The position numbers and the translations under genes were made by a program. A DNA stretch of 64,000 nucleotides. It comes from Oscillospiraceae bacterium. Its GTDB lineage: Bacteria; Bacillota; Clostridia; Oscillospirales; Ruminococcaceae. Of this stretch, positions 8,648-15,579 are shown one piece after another. Within the stretch, counting starts at the first letter, position 1. Every line of letters begins with the position of its first letter. Below the pieces are notes generated by a model. The model had not been told where the DNA came from, searched no databases, and worked only from the letters and a program-made list of their open reading frames with translations. Location: positions 248,001-312,000 of the forward strand of contig CABIYQ010000001.1 of assembly GCA_902362965.1 (NCBI GenBank), in the 5' to 3' direction.

Positions 8648-9214
8648 ATGCCAAGAAATTTATTTCAGAGAACTATATTTGCACTTATGACAGTTATTGT
8701 AACTGTACATGCCTATGTATTTTACAGTTTATATGTAATTAATGGCAGCATTCTTATGGAAAGCACCGGAGCAACGGATGTGATCAATGCAATAAATACA
8801 CAAGGCGGAGTTTATATGTTCGGGCAATTTGTGCCAATATGGACTGTTGTTATTATTGAATTTTGTTTTGCCTTTTTACTTGAACTTGTGATGGGAAGTC
8901 CATGTTCGTTTAAGCTTGTTATAAAAATATTTGATCCTCAGAAAACTAAGCCTGTACTTTTTGAAACTGCAATTATAAGTGCTACCGTTTCATTGATGTG
9001 TCCGGCAATGAGCTTTGTTGCTGCATGGCTGTATTATCCATATTATGATGGTTTTAATATAATCACTTTACTGGCTAATTGGATAAAATTAGTATGCTAT
9101 AATTTTCCGTTTGCTTTATTTTCACAGCTTTTCTTTATTCAGCCGTTTATACGAAAATTATTTAAATTGTTATTTAGAAAAGATATAGCTAAAAGACAAT
9201 TACAGTATACATAA
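8648..9214 (+). CDS. DUF2798 membrane protein
   Basis: 188 aa with four hydrophobic segments in two pairs, each pair resembling the DUF2798 unit: an opening R-T-I-F-A-L-M-T-V-I-V-T-V-H-A-Y-V-F-Y-S segment, then a P-I-W-T-V-V-I-I-E-F segment, then the repeat in the second half. Function of the family is unknown. I start it at the ATG at 8648, which has AAAAGGAGA immediately upstream; a longer frame from 8609 would begin inside the leader's U-rich run. It is monocistronic: preceded by a promoter and structured leader and followed by a new promoter. Confidence 0.75.
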   Translation: MPRNLFQRTIFALMTVIVTVHAYVFYSLYVINGSILMESTGATDVINAINTQGGVYMFGQFVPIWTVVIIEFCFAFLLELVMGSPCSFKLVIKIFDPQKTKPVLFETAIISATVSLMCPAMSFVAAWLYYPYYDGFNIITLLANWIKLVCYNFPFALFSQLFFIQPFIRKLFKLLFRKDIAKRQLQYT

Positions 9215-9268
9215 TATGTAAATTTTATTTTTGCATACCGTAATTTAAAAATTTATTTTTTTAATCCC

Positions 9269-9297
9269 TTGATTGCTGTTATAAAAAATGATATAAT
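9269..9297 (+). promoter_or_regulatory. Sigma-A promoter of the oligopeptide-binding gene
   Basis: TTGATT at 9269-9274, 17-bp spacer, TATAAT at 9292-9297, 48 bp before the TTG start of the next gene. Confidence 0.7.
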
Positions 9298-9345
9298 TAT
9301 TTTATATAAAAAGAAAAATGTAGAACAGTAATAAGGGAGGATAAC

Positions 9346-11016
9346 TTGAAAAAAATATTTTCAGTTTTATTAGCATTGTTTTTAGCGTCATCATCTATAC
9401 TTTTAGGAGGATGTTCAGAGACACAATCAGATGGTGCCGATTATATATTTGATTATGCAATGGTAGGAAATCCGGAAAGTCTTGATCCTCAATATGCTTC
9501 AGATACAAGTTCTATGACAGTTATTGGTAATCTATTTACAGGTCTTGTTACTATGGACGACAACGGAATTTTGTCAAATGGAGTTGCTGAAGATTATTCT
9601 ATATCCGATGACGGACTTACTTATACATTCAAAATTCGCAAAGACTGTTATTGGTTTTATGACGAAAACGAAAATGAATCAGTAGATGAAAATGAGTATT
9701 TTCCTGTAACCGCTCATGATTTTGTTTTTGCATTTCAGAGAATTTTTAATCCGGAAACATGTTCGCCGCATAGAGAAACATTTTTGTGTCTGAAAAATGC
9801 AGAGAGTATTATTAAAAACTCGGCTGATTATAATTCCATTGGAGTTACAGCAGCAAGCGATACTGAACTTGTTTTTGAACTGGATTATCCAAGCGCCGGA
9901 TTTCTTAGTTCACTGGCAAGCTCAGCGGCAATGCCCTGCAACAAAGAATTTTTTTACAATACAAAAGGGCGCTATGGTCTTGATGATAAATCTATAATAT
10001 CAAATGGAGCATTCTTTATAAGACAATGGTTCTATGATCCTTATGGACATGATAATTTTGTTTATATGCAACGTAATTTGGCAAATAATAAGTATGACAA
10101 AATTTATCCAACGTCACTTAATTTTTATATAAAAGATACTTATGAAGAATCTGAAAATAGCTTTGCAGACAACGAATCAGATGTATTGCTTTCATTTATG
10201 TATAATAAAAATAAATATAAAAATTGTAATGTAAATAAATATGAAAATTATACATTAGGAATAATTATAAATCCTGAAAATCCAAGATACAATAATCCCA
10301 ATATACGAAAAGCTTTAGCTTATGGTATTGATAAGTCAAGCTTTGAAGGACAGCTTTCTGACGATCTGAAAACTGCCTACGGAATAATTCCTCCGGGTGT
10401 TTCATTTCTTAATAAAAGTTATCGTGAATTAAATTCTGAAAAGGTTGCTTCAGTTTCATTTGATGGTTCAAATATTGATTATAACCCTGAGCTTGCTGTT
10501 TCCTACTATGAACAGGGAATGGATATTATGAATTTACAATCTTTAGAAAATATAAAGATACTTGTTCCTGAAAACTTGATGGATACTGATTATCTTCATT
10601 TGGTAACACAAAGTTGGCAGACTTTATTTGGTTTTTATATAGGTATTGAGGAAGTAGCAGAAGATGAATATTATCAACGAATTAAAGAAAAAGACTATAT
10701 CATGGCTATATATCCTATGACGAGTAATTTTAATAGTCCTGTTTCTTTTTTAGAAAATTTTATGTCTAGATCTAATGATATTGGTTATTCTAATTCTGAG
10801 CTTGATAGTCTGATAAACGAACTGAGAAATTTGGATAATTATAATAATGGAATTGAAAAATATTTAGAAGCTGAAAAAATTATACTCAATGATTTTAACT
10901 TTATACCGATTTTTTATAAATCTGAGTATGAAATAATGAGTTCTGGAAATAATGATATTTTATATGATCCATTTACAAAACAGCTATTCTTCAGAAAAGC
11001 CAAATATGTTGAGTAA
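9346..11016 (+). CDS. Peptide/oligopeptide ABC transporter substrate-binding lipoprotein
   Basis: A 556-aa solute-binding protein, family 5 (OppA/DppA type). The N-terminus is a lipoprotein signal peptide with lipobox L-G-G-C at residues 20-23, so the mature protein is anchored outside the membrane. The SBP_bac_5 landmarks follow: N-P-x-S-L-D-P-Q near 44, L-x-x-G-L-V-T near 65, a F-K-I-R-K-D-C-Y-W-F motif near 98, T-A-H-D-F-V-F-A-F-Q-R and, past mid-protein, N-P-x-I-R-K-A-L-A-Y-G-I-D. It starts at TTG with GGGAGG nine bases upstream. No permease or ATPase gene is adjacent, so it must serve a transporter encoded elsewhere or act as a sensor. Confidence 0.88.
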   Translation: MKKIFSVLLALFLASSSILLGGCSETQSDGADYIFDYAMVGNPESLDPQYASDTSSMTVIGNLFTGLVTMDDNGILSNGVAEDYSISDDGLTYTFKIRKDCYWFYDENENESVDENEYFPVTAHDFVFAFQRIFNPETCSPHRETFLCLKNAESIIKNSADYNSIGVTAASDTELVFELDYPSAGFLSSLASSAAMPCNKEFFYNTKGRYGLDDKSIISNGAFFIRQWFYDPYGHDNFVYMQRNLANNKYDKIYPTSLNFYIKDTYEESENSFADNESDVLLSFMYNKNKYKNCNVNKYENYTLGIIINPENPRYNNPNIRKALAYGIDKSSFEGQLSDDLKTAYGIIPPGVSFLNKSYRELNSEKVASVSFDGSNIDYNPELAVSYYEQGMDIMNLQSLENIKILVPENLMDTDYLHLVTQSWQTLFGFYIGIEEVAEDEYYQRIKEKDYIMAIYPMTSNFNSPVSFLENFMSRSNDIGYSNSELDSLINELRNLDNYNNGIEKYLEAEKIILNDFNFIPIFYKSEYEIMSSGNNDILYDPFTKQLFFRKAKYVE

Positions 11017-11107
11017 AATGGCGTTAGTTTAATTATTAATCATAATTGCTTGCTGTAAATATAAAAAATTGTACTTATTTTTTGATAAACTTGTTGCATA
11101 TTGTTAA

Positions 11108-11136
11108 TTGAATTATTTCCTTTTTAGTGATAAAAT
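11108..11136 (+). promoter_or_regulatory. Putative promoter of the acidic lipoprotein gene
   Basis: TTGAAT at 11108-11113, 17-bp spacer, TAAAAT at 11131-11136; the start codon is 34 bp downstream with AAGAAGGAG before it. Confidence 0.5.
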
Positions 11137-11169
11137 AATATTGTTAATTATTAAGAAGGAGAAATTATT

Positions 11170-11718
11170 ATGAAAATTAAAAGAATACTTGCGATTGTAT
11201 GTTCAGCCGCAATGCTTGCATGCCTTTCAGCTTGTAACGACTCATCAGATGATGACAGTAAAAAGGAAACAACTGAAGAAACAACCGAGGTAGTAACAGA
11301 AGCTGATATTGAATCAGATTCAGAATCCGCTGCTGATAGTGACATTGATGCTGATTCGGATTCTGATTTTGATTTAAATAGCGAAGATCCTCAGGAATTA
11401 ATTTTAAATATTCTGCAAATGGGATTTGAATCTTCCTTTGGTGAAAATATGTTGGTAGATTATGAAGAAGATACTCAGAATTATGTGGTTTCTATCTGGC
11501 AGGACGGATTAGCTGCAAATTTGGCAAATGAAGCAGCGGCAGACGCTTGGAATACTATGATTGATACTCTTGTTTCAGCAGTTGGTCAGATGACTGATCC
11601 AATTCGTCAGATTGATTCAACAGCAAATATAACTCTTAATATTTTAAGTGATGAAAATCAAGATGATGTTCTGCTGACAATTTATAATGGTGAAGTAACA
11701 TTTAATGCAGCTGAATAA
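11170..11718 (+). CDS. Acidic lipoprotein of unknown function
   Basis: 182 aa. A lipoprotein signal peptide with lipobox L-S-A-C (cysteine near residue 22) is followed by a low-complexity linker of Asp, Ser, Glu and Thr to about residue 75, then a globular-looking C-terminal domain of about 105 aa. The linker would hold the domain away from the membrane through the cell wall. I recognise no family. It has its own promoter and a hairpin terminator behind it (11731-11756), so it is monocistronic. The reading frame on the opposite strand across the Asp/Ser repeats is a composition artefact. Confidence 0.7.
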   Translation: MKIKRILAIVCSAAMLACLSACNDSSDDDSKKETTEETTEVVTEADIESDSESAADSDIDADSDSDFDLNSEDPQELILNILQMGFESSFGENMLVDYEEDTQNYVVSIWQDGLAANLANEAAADAWNTMIDTLVSAVGQMTDPIRQIDSTANITLNILSDENQDDVLLTIYNGEVTFNAAE

Positions 11719-11730
11719 TATATTTATCTG

Positions 11731-11756
11731 ATGCTCCGGAAATATTACCGGAGCAT
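11731..11756 (+). terminator. Hairpin terminator after the acidic lipoprotein gene
   Basis: ATGCTCCGG (11731-11739) pairs perfectly with CCGGAGCAT (11748-11756) around an 8-nt loop. The following sequence is AT-rich but not a pure U-run. Confidence 0.6.
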
Positions 11757-11875
11757 TATAATTATATTATAAAATCAGAGGTTAAATTTTTCTATCCATA
11801 AATTATTACAATTATTAATCAAAATTTAATCAAATTGTAATATTTTCAAAAAAAGTTGAATAAAATAAGAAATAT

Positions 11876-12607
11876 ATGCCAATATATAAATTATCGGAGG
11901 CGATTCTTATTTTATTTGCTTATAATTTTTGTTTGGGAATTCTTTCATCAATGATGGTGATTTCTCCAAGTACTAAACCAGAAGGAATACAATATTATCC
12001 GGGAATGCATGGAAATCAAGAAATAATACACGAGGTTAATATTGAGGATGAAGAAATTGAAAATTTAGAAAATAACGAAATTGAAGAAGTTATCGAACCT
12101 ATCGACGATACTACTGAGTGTGACGAATATGATGAAAATGATCAGTTTGAATCTGAGGAAACTTATGACAACACAGAGTATGATGACGGATTATTTTATG
12201 AAGGATTTGACAGTTCATTCAAGGCATATATGGACTATCGTTGTATTACTGATACTTCATCAGTTCAATATGAAATGCAGCAGCAGGCCTATACTGATGA
12301 AAGAGGATTCAGAAGAATAGGAGATGATTACTGTGTGGCTCTTGGAACTGGTATAACTGATGGATGCGGTGAAAGATTTCTTATAACTTTAGACAGCGGT
12401 TACAGTTTTACAGCAATAGTTGCAGATGTAAAATCAGATGCGCATACTGATGCTACTAATTGTTATGTTCCAAGAGGCGATAATTCCGGTAACGTAGTTG
12501 AATTTATTATCGATACTGATTGTGCTGAAAGCAGTATGCTTTCAAGCGGAAATGCCGGTTATTATGACGACCTTAGCGGAAATATTATTTCTGTAGGAAG
12601 TATATAA
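11876..12607 (+). CDS. Membrane-anchored or secreted acidic protein, unknown function
   Basis: Up to 243 aa. Residues 8-30 are hydrophobic (signal peptide or anchor), residues 55-115 are very acidic, and residues 120-243 form a folded domain with G-D-D-Y-C-V-A-L-G-T, I-T-L-D-S-G-Y and A-D-V-K-S-D-A-H-T-D segments and a V-E-F-I-I-D strand. The C-terminal domain looks like a conserved Firmicutes extracytoplasmic domain with a small beta-barrel texture, but I cannot name it. The ATG at 11876 lacks a ribosome binding site; CGGAGG lies inside the frame at 11895-11900, so the true start may be the ATT at 11909. Confidence 0.6.
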   Translation: MPIYKLSEAILILFAYNFCLGILSSMMVISPSTKPEGIQYYPGMHGNQEIIHEVNIEDEEIENLENNEIEEVIEPIDDTTECDEYDENDQFESEETYDNTEYDDGLFYEGFDSSFKAYMDYRCITDTSSVQYEMQQQAYTDERGFRRIGDDYCVALGTGITDGCGERFLITLDSGYSFTAIVADVKSDAHTDATNCYVPRGDNSGNVVEFIIDTDCAESSMLSSGNAGYYDDLSGNIISVGSI

Positions 12608-12622
12608 AATATTATCATAATT

Positions 12623-12653
12623 AAACGCCATGTAATTGATTTACATGGCGTTT
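12623..12653. terminator. Bidirectional terminator between convergent genes
   Basis: Perfect 13-bp stem: AAACGCCATGTAA (12623-12635) with its complement at 12641-12653 and a 5-nt loop, lying between the plus-strand gene ending at 12607 and the minus-strand TetR gene ending at 12661. Confidence 0.75.
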
Positions 12654-12660
12654 AATGTTT

Positions 12661-13263
12661 TTATTCCATTTCATGTTTACTGATAATAGTTCGTACAGTG
12701 CTGTAAAGATAAGGCTTTAAAATTTCAAGCTCAACAGGTTCATTATAAAGAATAGATGAGTAAATGGTAGAGCTTACTAGTTCAACTATCATAAAAAGCA
12801 TAATTTCCGGATCCTTTAATTTCTTAGGAGAAGCATTTATCATGGTTTCATAAACAATTTTAAAATTATAATCATCTTCATTTTCCGGAGATATTAAAGC
12901 ATTTTTAAATATTCCCCAACTAAGATTTTTTGATATAAATGTTAGAAGGGATTTATTATCGTTTAATTGATTTATTATATTATCGATTATAAAAATTATT
13001 TCATCTTCAAAGCTTAATTCAGTATGTTTGTTCATTTCTTCAATTGCTGTTTTAAATAACTGACTGGACTTATGAGAAATCAACTTGTTTTTAATATCAT
13101 ATTTATCTTTGAAGTAAAGGTAAAACGTACCCTTGGCAACGCCTGCTTTTTTTACTATTTCAGATATGGACGTTTGACTAACGCCTTTTGTTGTAAACAT
13201 ATTAAAAGCAGTGTTTAATAACGATTCACGTTTTTTCTTTTTATTTATATCCAATTTTCCCAT
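12661..13263 (-). CDS. TetR-family transcriptional regulator
   Basis: 200 aa. The N-terminal TetR_N domain is clear: R-E-S-L-L-N-T-A-F-x-x-F, T-T-K-G-V-S-Q-T-S-I-S-E-I-V-K-K-A-G-V-A-K-G-T-F-Y-L-Y-F-K-D-K-Y-D. The C-terminal ligand domain is not assignable. I start it at the ATG (plus-strand 13261-13263) with AAAAAGGA upstream; a longer frame would run back into the operator region. It is divergent from the MMPL pump gene, and three palindromes of the form ATGACC-x3-GGTCAT lie in between, so it very likely represses the pump and itself. The ligand is unknown. Confidence 0.88.
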   Translation of the reverse strand: MGKLDINKKKKRESLLNTAFNMFTTKGVSQTSISEIVKKAGVAKGTFYLYFKDKYDIKNKLISHKSSQLFKTAIEEMNKHTELSFEDEIIFIIDNIINQLNDNKSLLTFISKNLSWGIFKNALISPENEDDYNFKIVYETMINASPKKLKDPEIMLFMIVELVSSTIYSSILYNEPVELEILKPYLYSTVRTIISKHEME

Positions 13264-13294
13264 AGAAAGACATCCTTTTTCCTTATTTATATTA

Positions 13295-13323
13295 ATTATA
13301 TTATAACTTTGATAAAATGTCAA
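13295..13323 (-). promoter_or_regulatory. Promoter of the tetR-type gene
   Basis: On the minus strand TTGACA (13323-13318), 17-bp spacer, TATAAT (13300-13295). The first operator palindrome (13333-13347) lies just upstream of the -35 box. Confidence 0.75.
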
Positions 13324-13332
13324 TTTAACAAA

Positions 13333-13347
13333 ATGACCAATAGTCAT
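13333..13347. promoter_or_regulatory. TetR operator-like palindrome 1
   Basis: ATGACCAATAGTCAT, an imperfect 15-bp palindrome, next to the -35 element of the regulator gene. One of three related copies in 142 bp. Confidence 0.6.
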
Positions 13348-13386
13348 TATTTTGGAAAAGCTGTGATTGTGCAAGACTACAAAATA

Positions 13387-13401
13387 ATGACTGCTGGTCA
13401 T
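13387..13401. promoter_or_regulatory. TetR operator-like palindrome 2
   Basis: ATGACTGCTGGTCAT, a one-mismatch palindrome in the middle of the divergent region, 19 bp upstream of the pump's -35 box. Confidence 0.6.
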
Positions 13402-13419
13402 TATTTTGAGATTCTTCTA

Positions 13420-13448
13420 TTGACTTTATAATCTGACCGTATTATAAT
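13420..13448 (+). promoter_or_regulatory. Promoter of the MMPL pump operon
   Basis: TTGACT at 13420-13425, 17-bp spacer, TATAAT at 13443-13448. The third operator covers about +5 to +20, a position where a bound repressor blocks initiation. Confidence 0.8.
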
Positions 13449-13459
13449 ATTATTACTAA

Positions 13460-13474
13460 ATGACCAATGGTCAT
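13460..13474. promoter_or_regulatory. TetR operator-like palindrome 3
   Basis: ATGACCAATGGTCAT, the best copy: six-base arms pair perfectly around a 3-base centre. It lies just downstream of the pump promoter and just upstream of the AAGGAG ribosome binding site. Confidence 0.7.
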
Positions 13475-13493
13475 ATTTGAAAGGAGCGGTATT

Positions 13494-15566
13494 GTGGTTA
13501 AATTTGGAAAATGGATTGCAAAGCATAGAATACTTATTATCATTATAGGTATTATTTTATTAATACCTTCTGCAATCGGTTTTATAACAACAAGAGTTAA
13601 CTATGATATTTTGTCTTATCTGCCTAAAGATATTGAAACCATGAAGGGACAGGACATACTTATGGAGGATTTTGGAAAAGGTGGATTTTCCATGGTTATG
13701 ATAGAAGGTATGTCCGATAAAGATGTTGTGGAAACCAAAAAGAAGATCGAGGCAGTAGATCACGTTGCCGATGTAGTATGGTATGATACAATTGCTGATA
13801 TAAGCATACCGAAGGAAATACTTCCGGATAATCTTTATGATTTTTTTAATTCTGAAGATTCTACACTTATGGCGGTATTTTTTGACGATGCGTCATCGGG
13901 CGACGGAACAATGGCAGCTGTTGAAGAAATACGTAAAATTGCCGGAAATCAGTGTTTTGTCAGCGGAATGTCAGCAGTTGTTACAGATATAAAAAACCTT
14001 TCCAACGAGGAATCTGTAATGTATGTTGTAATTGCTGTTTTGCTGGTAAGTATAGTTCTGGCAATTACAATGGACTCATTTTTAATACCCGTTTTCTTTA
14101 TGCTTAGTATAGGAATGGCTATTATTTATAATTTAGGTACAAATTTCTTTCTGGGCGAGATTTCATTTATTACCAAATCGTTAAGCGCAGTACTTCAACT
14201 AGGCGTTACCATGGATTTTTCAATTTTTCTGTGGCATAGTTATCAGGAGAATCAGAAGAGATTTCCTGGTGATAAAGAACGTGCGATGGGGCATGCAATT
14301 TCAAATACAATTTCTTCGGTTGTGGGAAGTTCACTTACAACTGTAGCCGGATTCCTTGCAATGTGTTTTATGAGCTTTACACTTGGATTGGATTTGGGTA
14401 TTGTTATGGCAAAAGGAGTCGTATTCGGAGTTATAAGCTGCGTTACTATACTTCCTTCATTTATTCTTACTTTTGATAAAGCAATCGAAAAAACAAGGCA
14501 CAGAGATATTATTCCTTCTTTAGATAAAATAGCTACATTAATAGTAAAACGCTGGTGGGTTTTCCTTATAATTTTTGCAGTAGCTTTAGCGCCAGCAATT
14601 TATGGTTACACACACTACAATGTTTATTATAACTTTGATACGATGCTTCCTGAAGATACAGACAGTATAGTAGCAAATACAAAGCTATCTGAAGAATTTA
14701 ATATGAATTCAACTCACATGCTTTTAGTTGATTCTGATATGAAGTCCAAAGATGTAAATAAAATGCTGAGTGAAATGAAGAATATTGACGGTATAAGCTT
14801 TGCGCTTGGAATGGATACGCTTGTAGGATCTGCAATTCCTCAGGATGTAATTCCTGATTCTATAAAATCTATGCTAAAAAGTGATGACTGGCAGCTTATG
14901 CTGATTGGTTCTGAATATAAAACAGCATCTGATGAGGTAAACAATCAGATACAAGAATTAAATAACATAGTAAAAAAATATGATAAGGACGGTATGCTTA
15001 TTGGTGAAGCTCCCGCTACTAAAGATCTAATTAAAATTATGGATCATGATTTTAATGTCGTAAGTGCTGCTTCAATTGGCGTTATATTTATTTTAATTGC
15101 ATTGGTTTTAAAATCTATTTCACTTCCAGTTATATTGGTCGCAGTAATAGAATTTGCAATTTTTGTAAATATGGGTATTCCGGCATATACTGGTACTGTA
15201 TTACCGTTTATTGCATCTATAGTAATCGGAACGATTCAATTAGGAGCTACTGTAGACTATGCAATTTTAATGACCACAAGATACAAGAAGGAAAGGTCAA
15301 GAGGCAAGGACAAAAAAGAAGCAGTTTACATCGCACTTTCAACATCTATGAAATCAATTATCGTCAGTGCATTAGGATTCTTTGCTGCAACGATCGGAGT
15401 GGGTTTATATTCAAAAATGGATATGATTTCTTCCCTTTGTATATTAATGTCCAGAGGTGCAATTATTAGTATGTTTACAGTAATTTTAGTTTTACCGTCA
15501 ATGTTTATGTTATTTGATAAACTTATATGTAAAACATCAATGGGATTTAAGCCTAAAAAATCATAA
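13494..15566 (+). CDS. MMPL/RND-family membrane transporter
   Basis: 690 aa with the duplicated RND topology: a TM helix near residue 15, an extracytoplasmic domain (about 35-165), five or six TM helices (about 165-345), then the same pattern repeated (TM near 365, loop 385-520, TMs 520-685). The E-S-V-M-Y-V-V-I-A-V block and Q-L-G-V-T-M-D-F-S-I-F / Q-L-G-A-T-V-D-Y-A-I-L pair are typical MMPL proton-relay helices. Such proteins export lipids, peptides or drugs using the proton gradient. Start is GTG at 13494 with AAGGAG at 13481-13486. Cotranscribed with the heptad-repeat gene 13 bp later. Confidence 0.88.
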   Translation: MVKFGKWIAKHRILIIIIGIILLIPSAIGFITTRVNYDILSYLPKDIETMKGQDILMEDFGKGGFSMVMIEGMSDKDVVETKKKIEAVDHVADVVWYDTIADISIPKEILPDNLYDFFNSEDSTLMAVFFDDASSGDGTMAAVEEIRKIAGNQCFVSGMSAVVTDIKNLSNEESVMYVVIAVLLVSIVLAITMDSFLIPVFFMLSIGMAIIYNLGTNFFLGEISFITKSLSAVLQLGVTMDFSIFLWHSYQENQKRFPGDKERAMGHAISNTISSVVGSSLTTVAGFLAMCFMSFTLGLDLGIVMAKGVVFGVISCVTILPSFILTFDKAIEKTRHRDIIPSLDKIATLIVKRWWVFLIIFAVALAPAIYGYTHYNVYYNFDTMLPEDTDSIVANTKLSEEFNMNSTHMLLVDSDMKSKDVNKMLSEMKNIDGISFALGMDTLVGSAIPQDVIPDSIKSMLKSDDWQLMLIGSEYKTASDEVNNQIQELNNIVKKYDKDGMLIGEAPATKDLIKIMDHDFNVVSAASIGVIFILIALVLKSISLPVILVAVIEFAIFVNMGIPAYTGTVLPFIASIVIGTIQLGATVDYAILMTTRYKKERSRGKDKKEAVYIALSTSMKSIIVSALGFFAATIGVGLYSKMDMISSLCILMSRGAIISMFTVILVLPSMFMLFDKLICKTSMGFKPKKS

Positions 15567-15579
15567 GGAGGTACTTACA

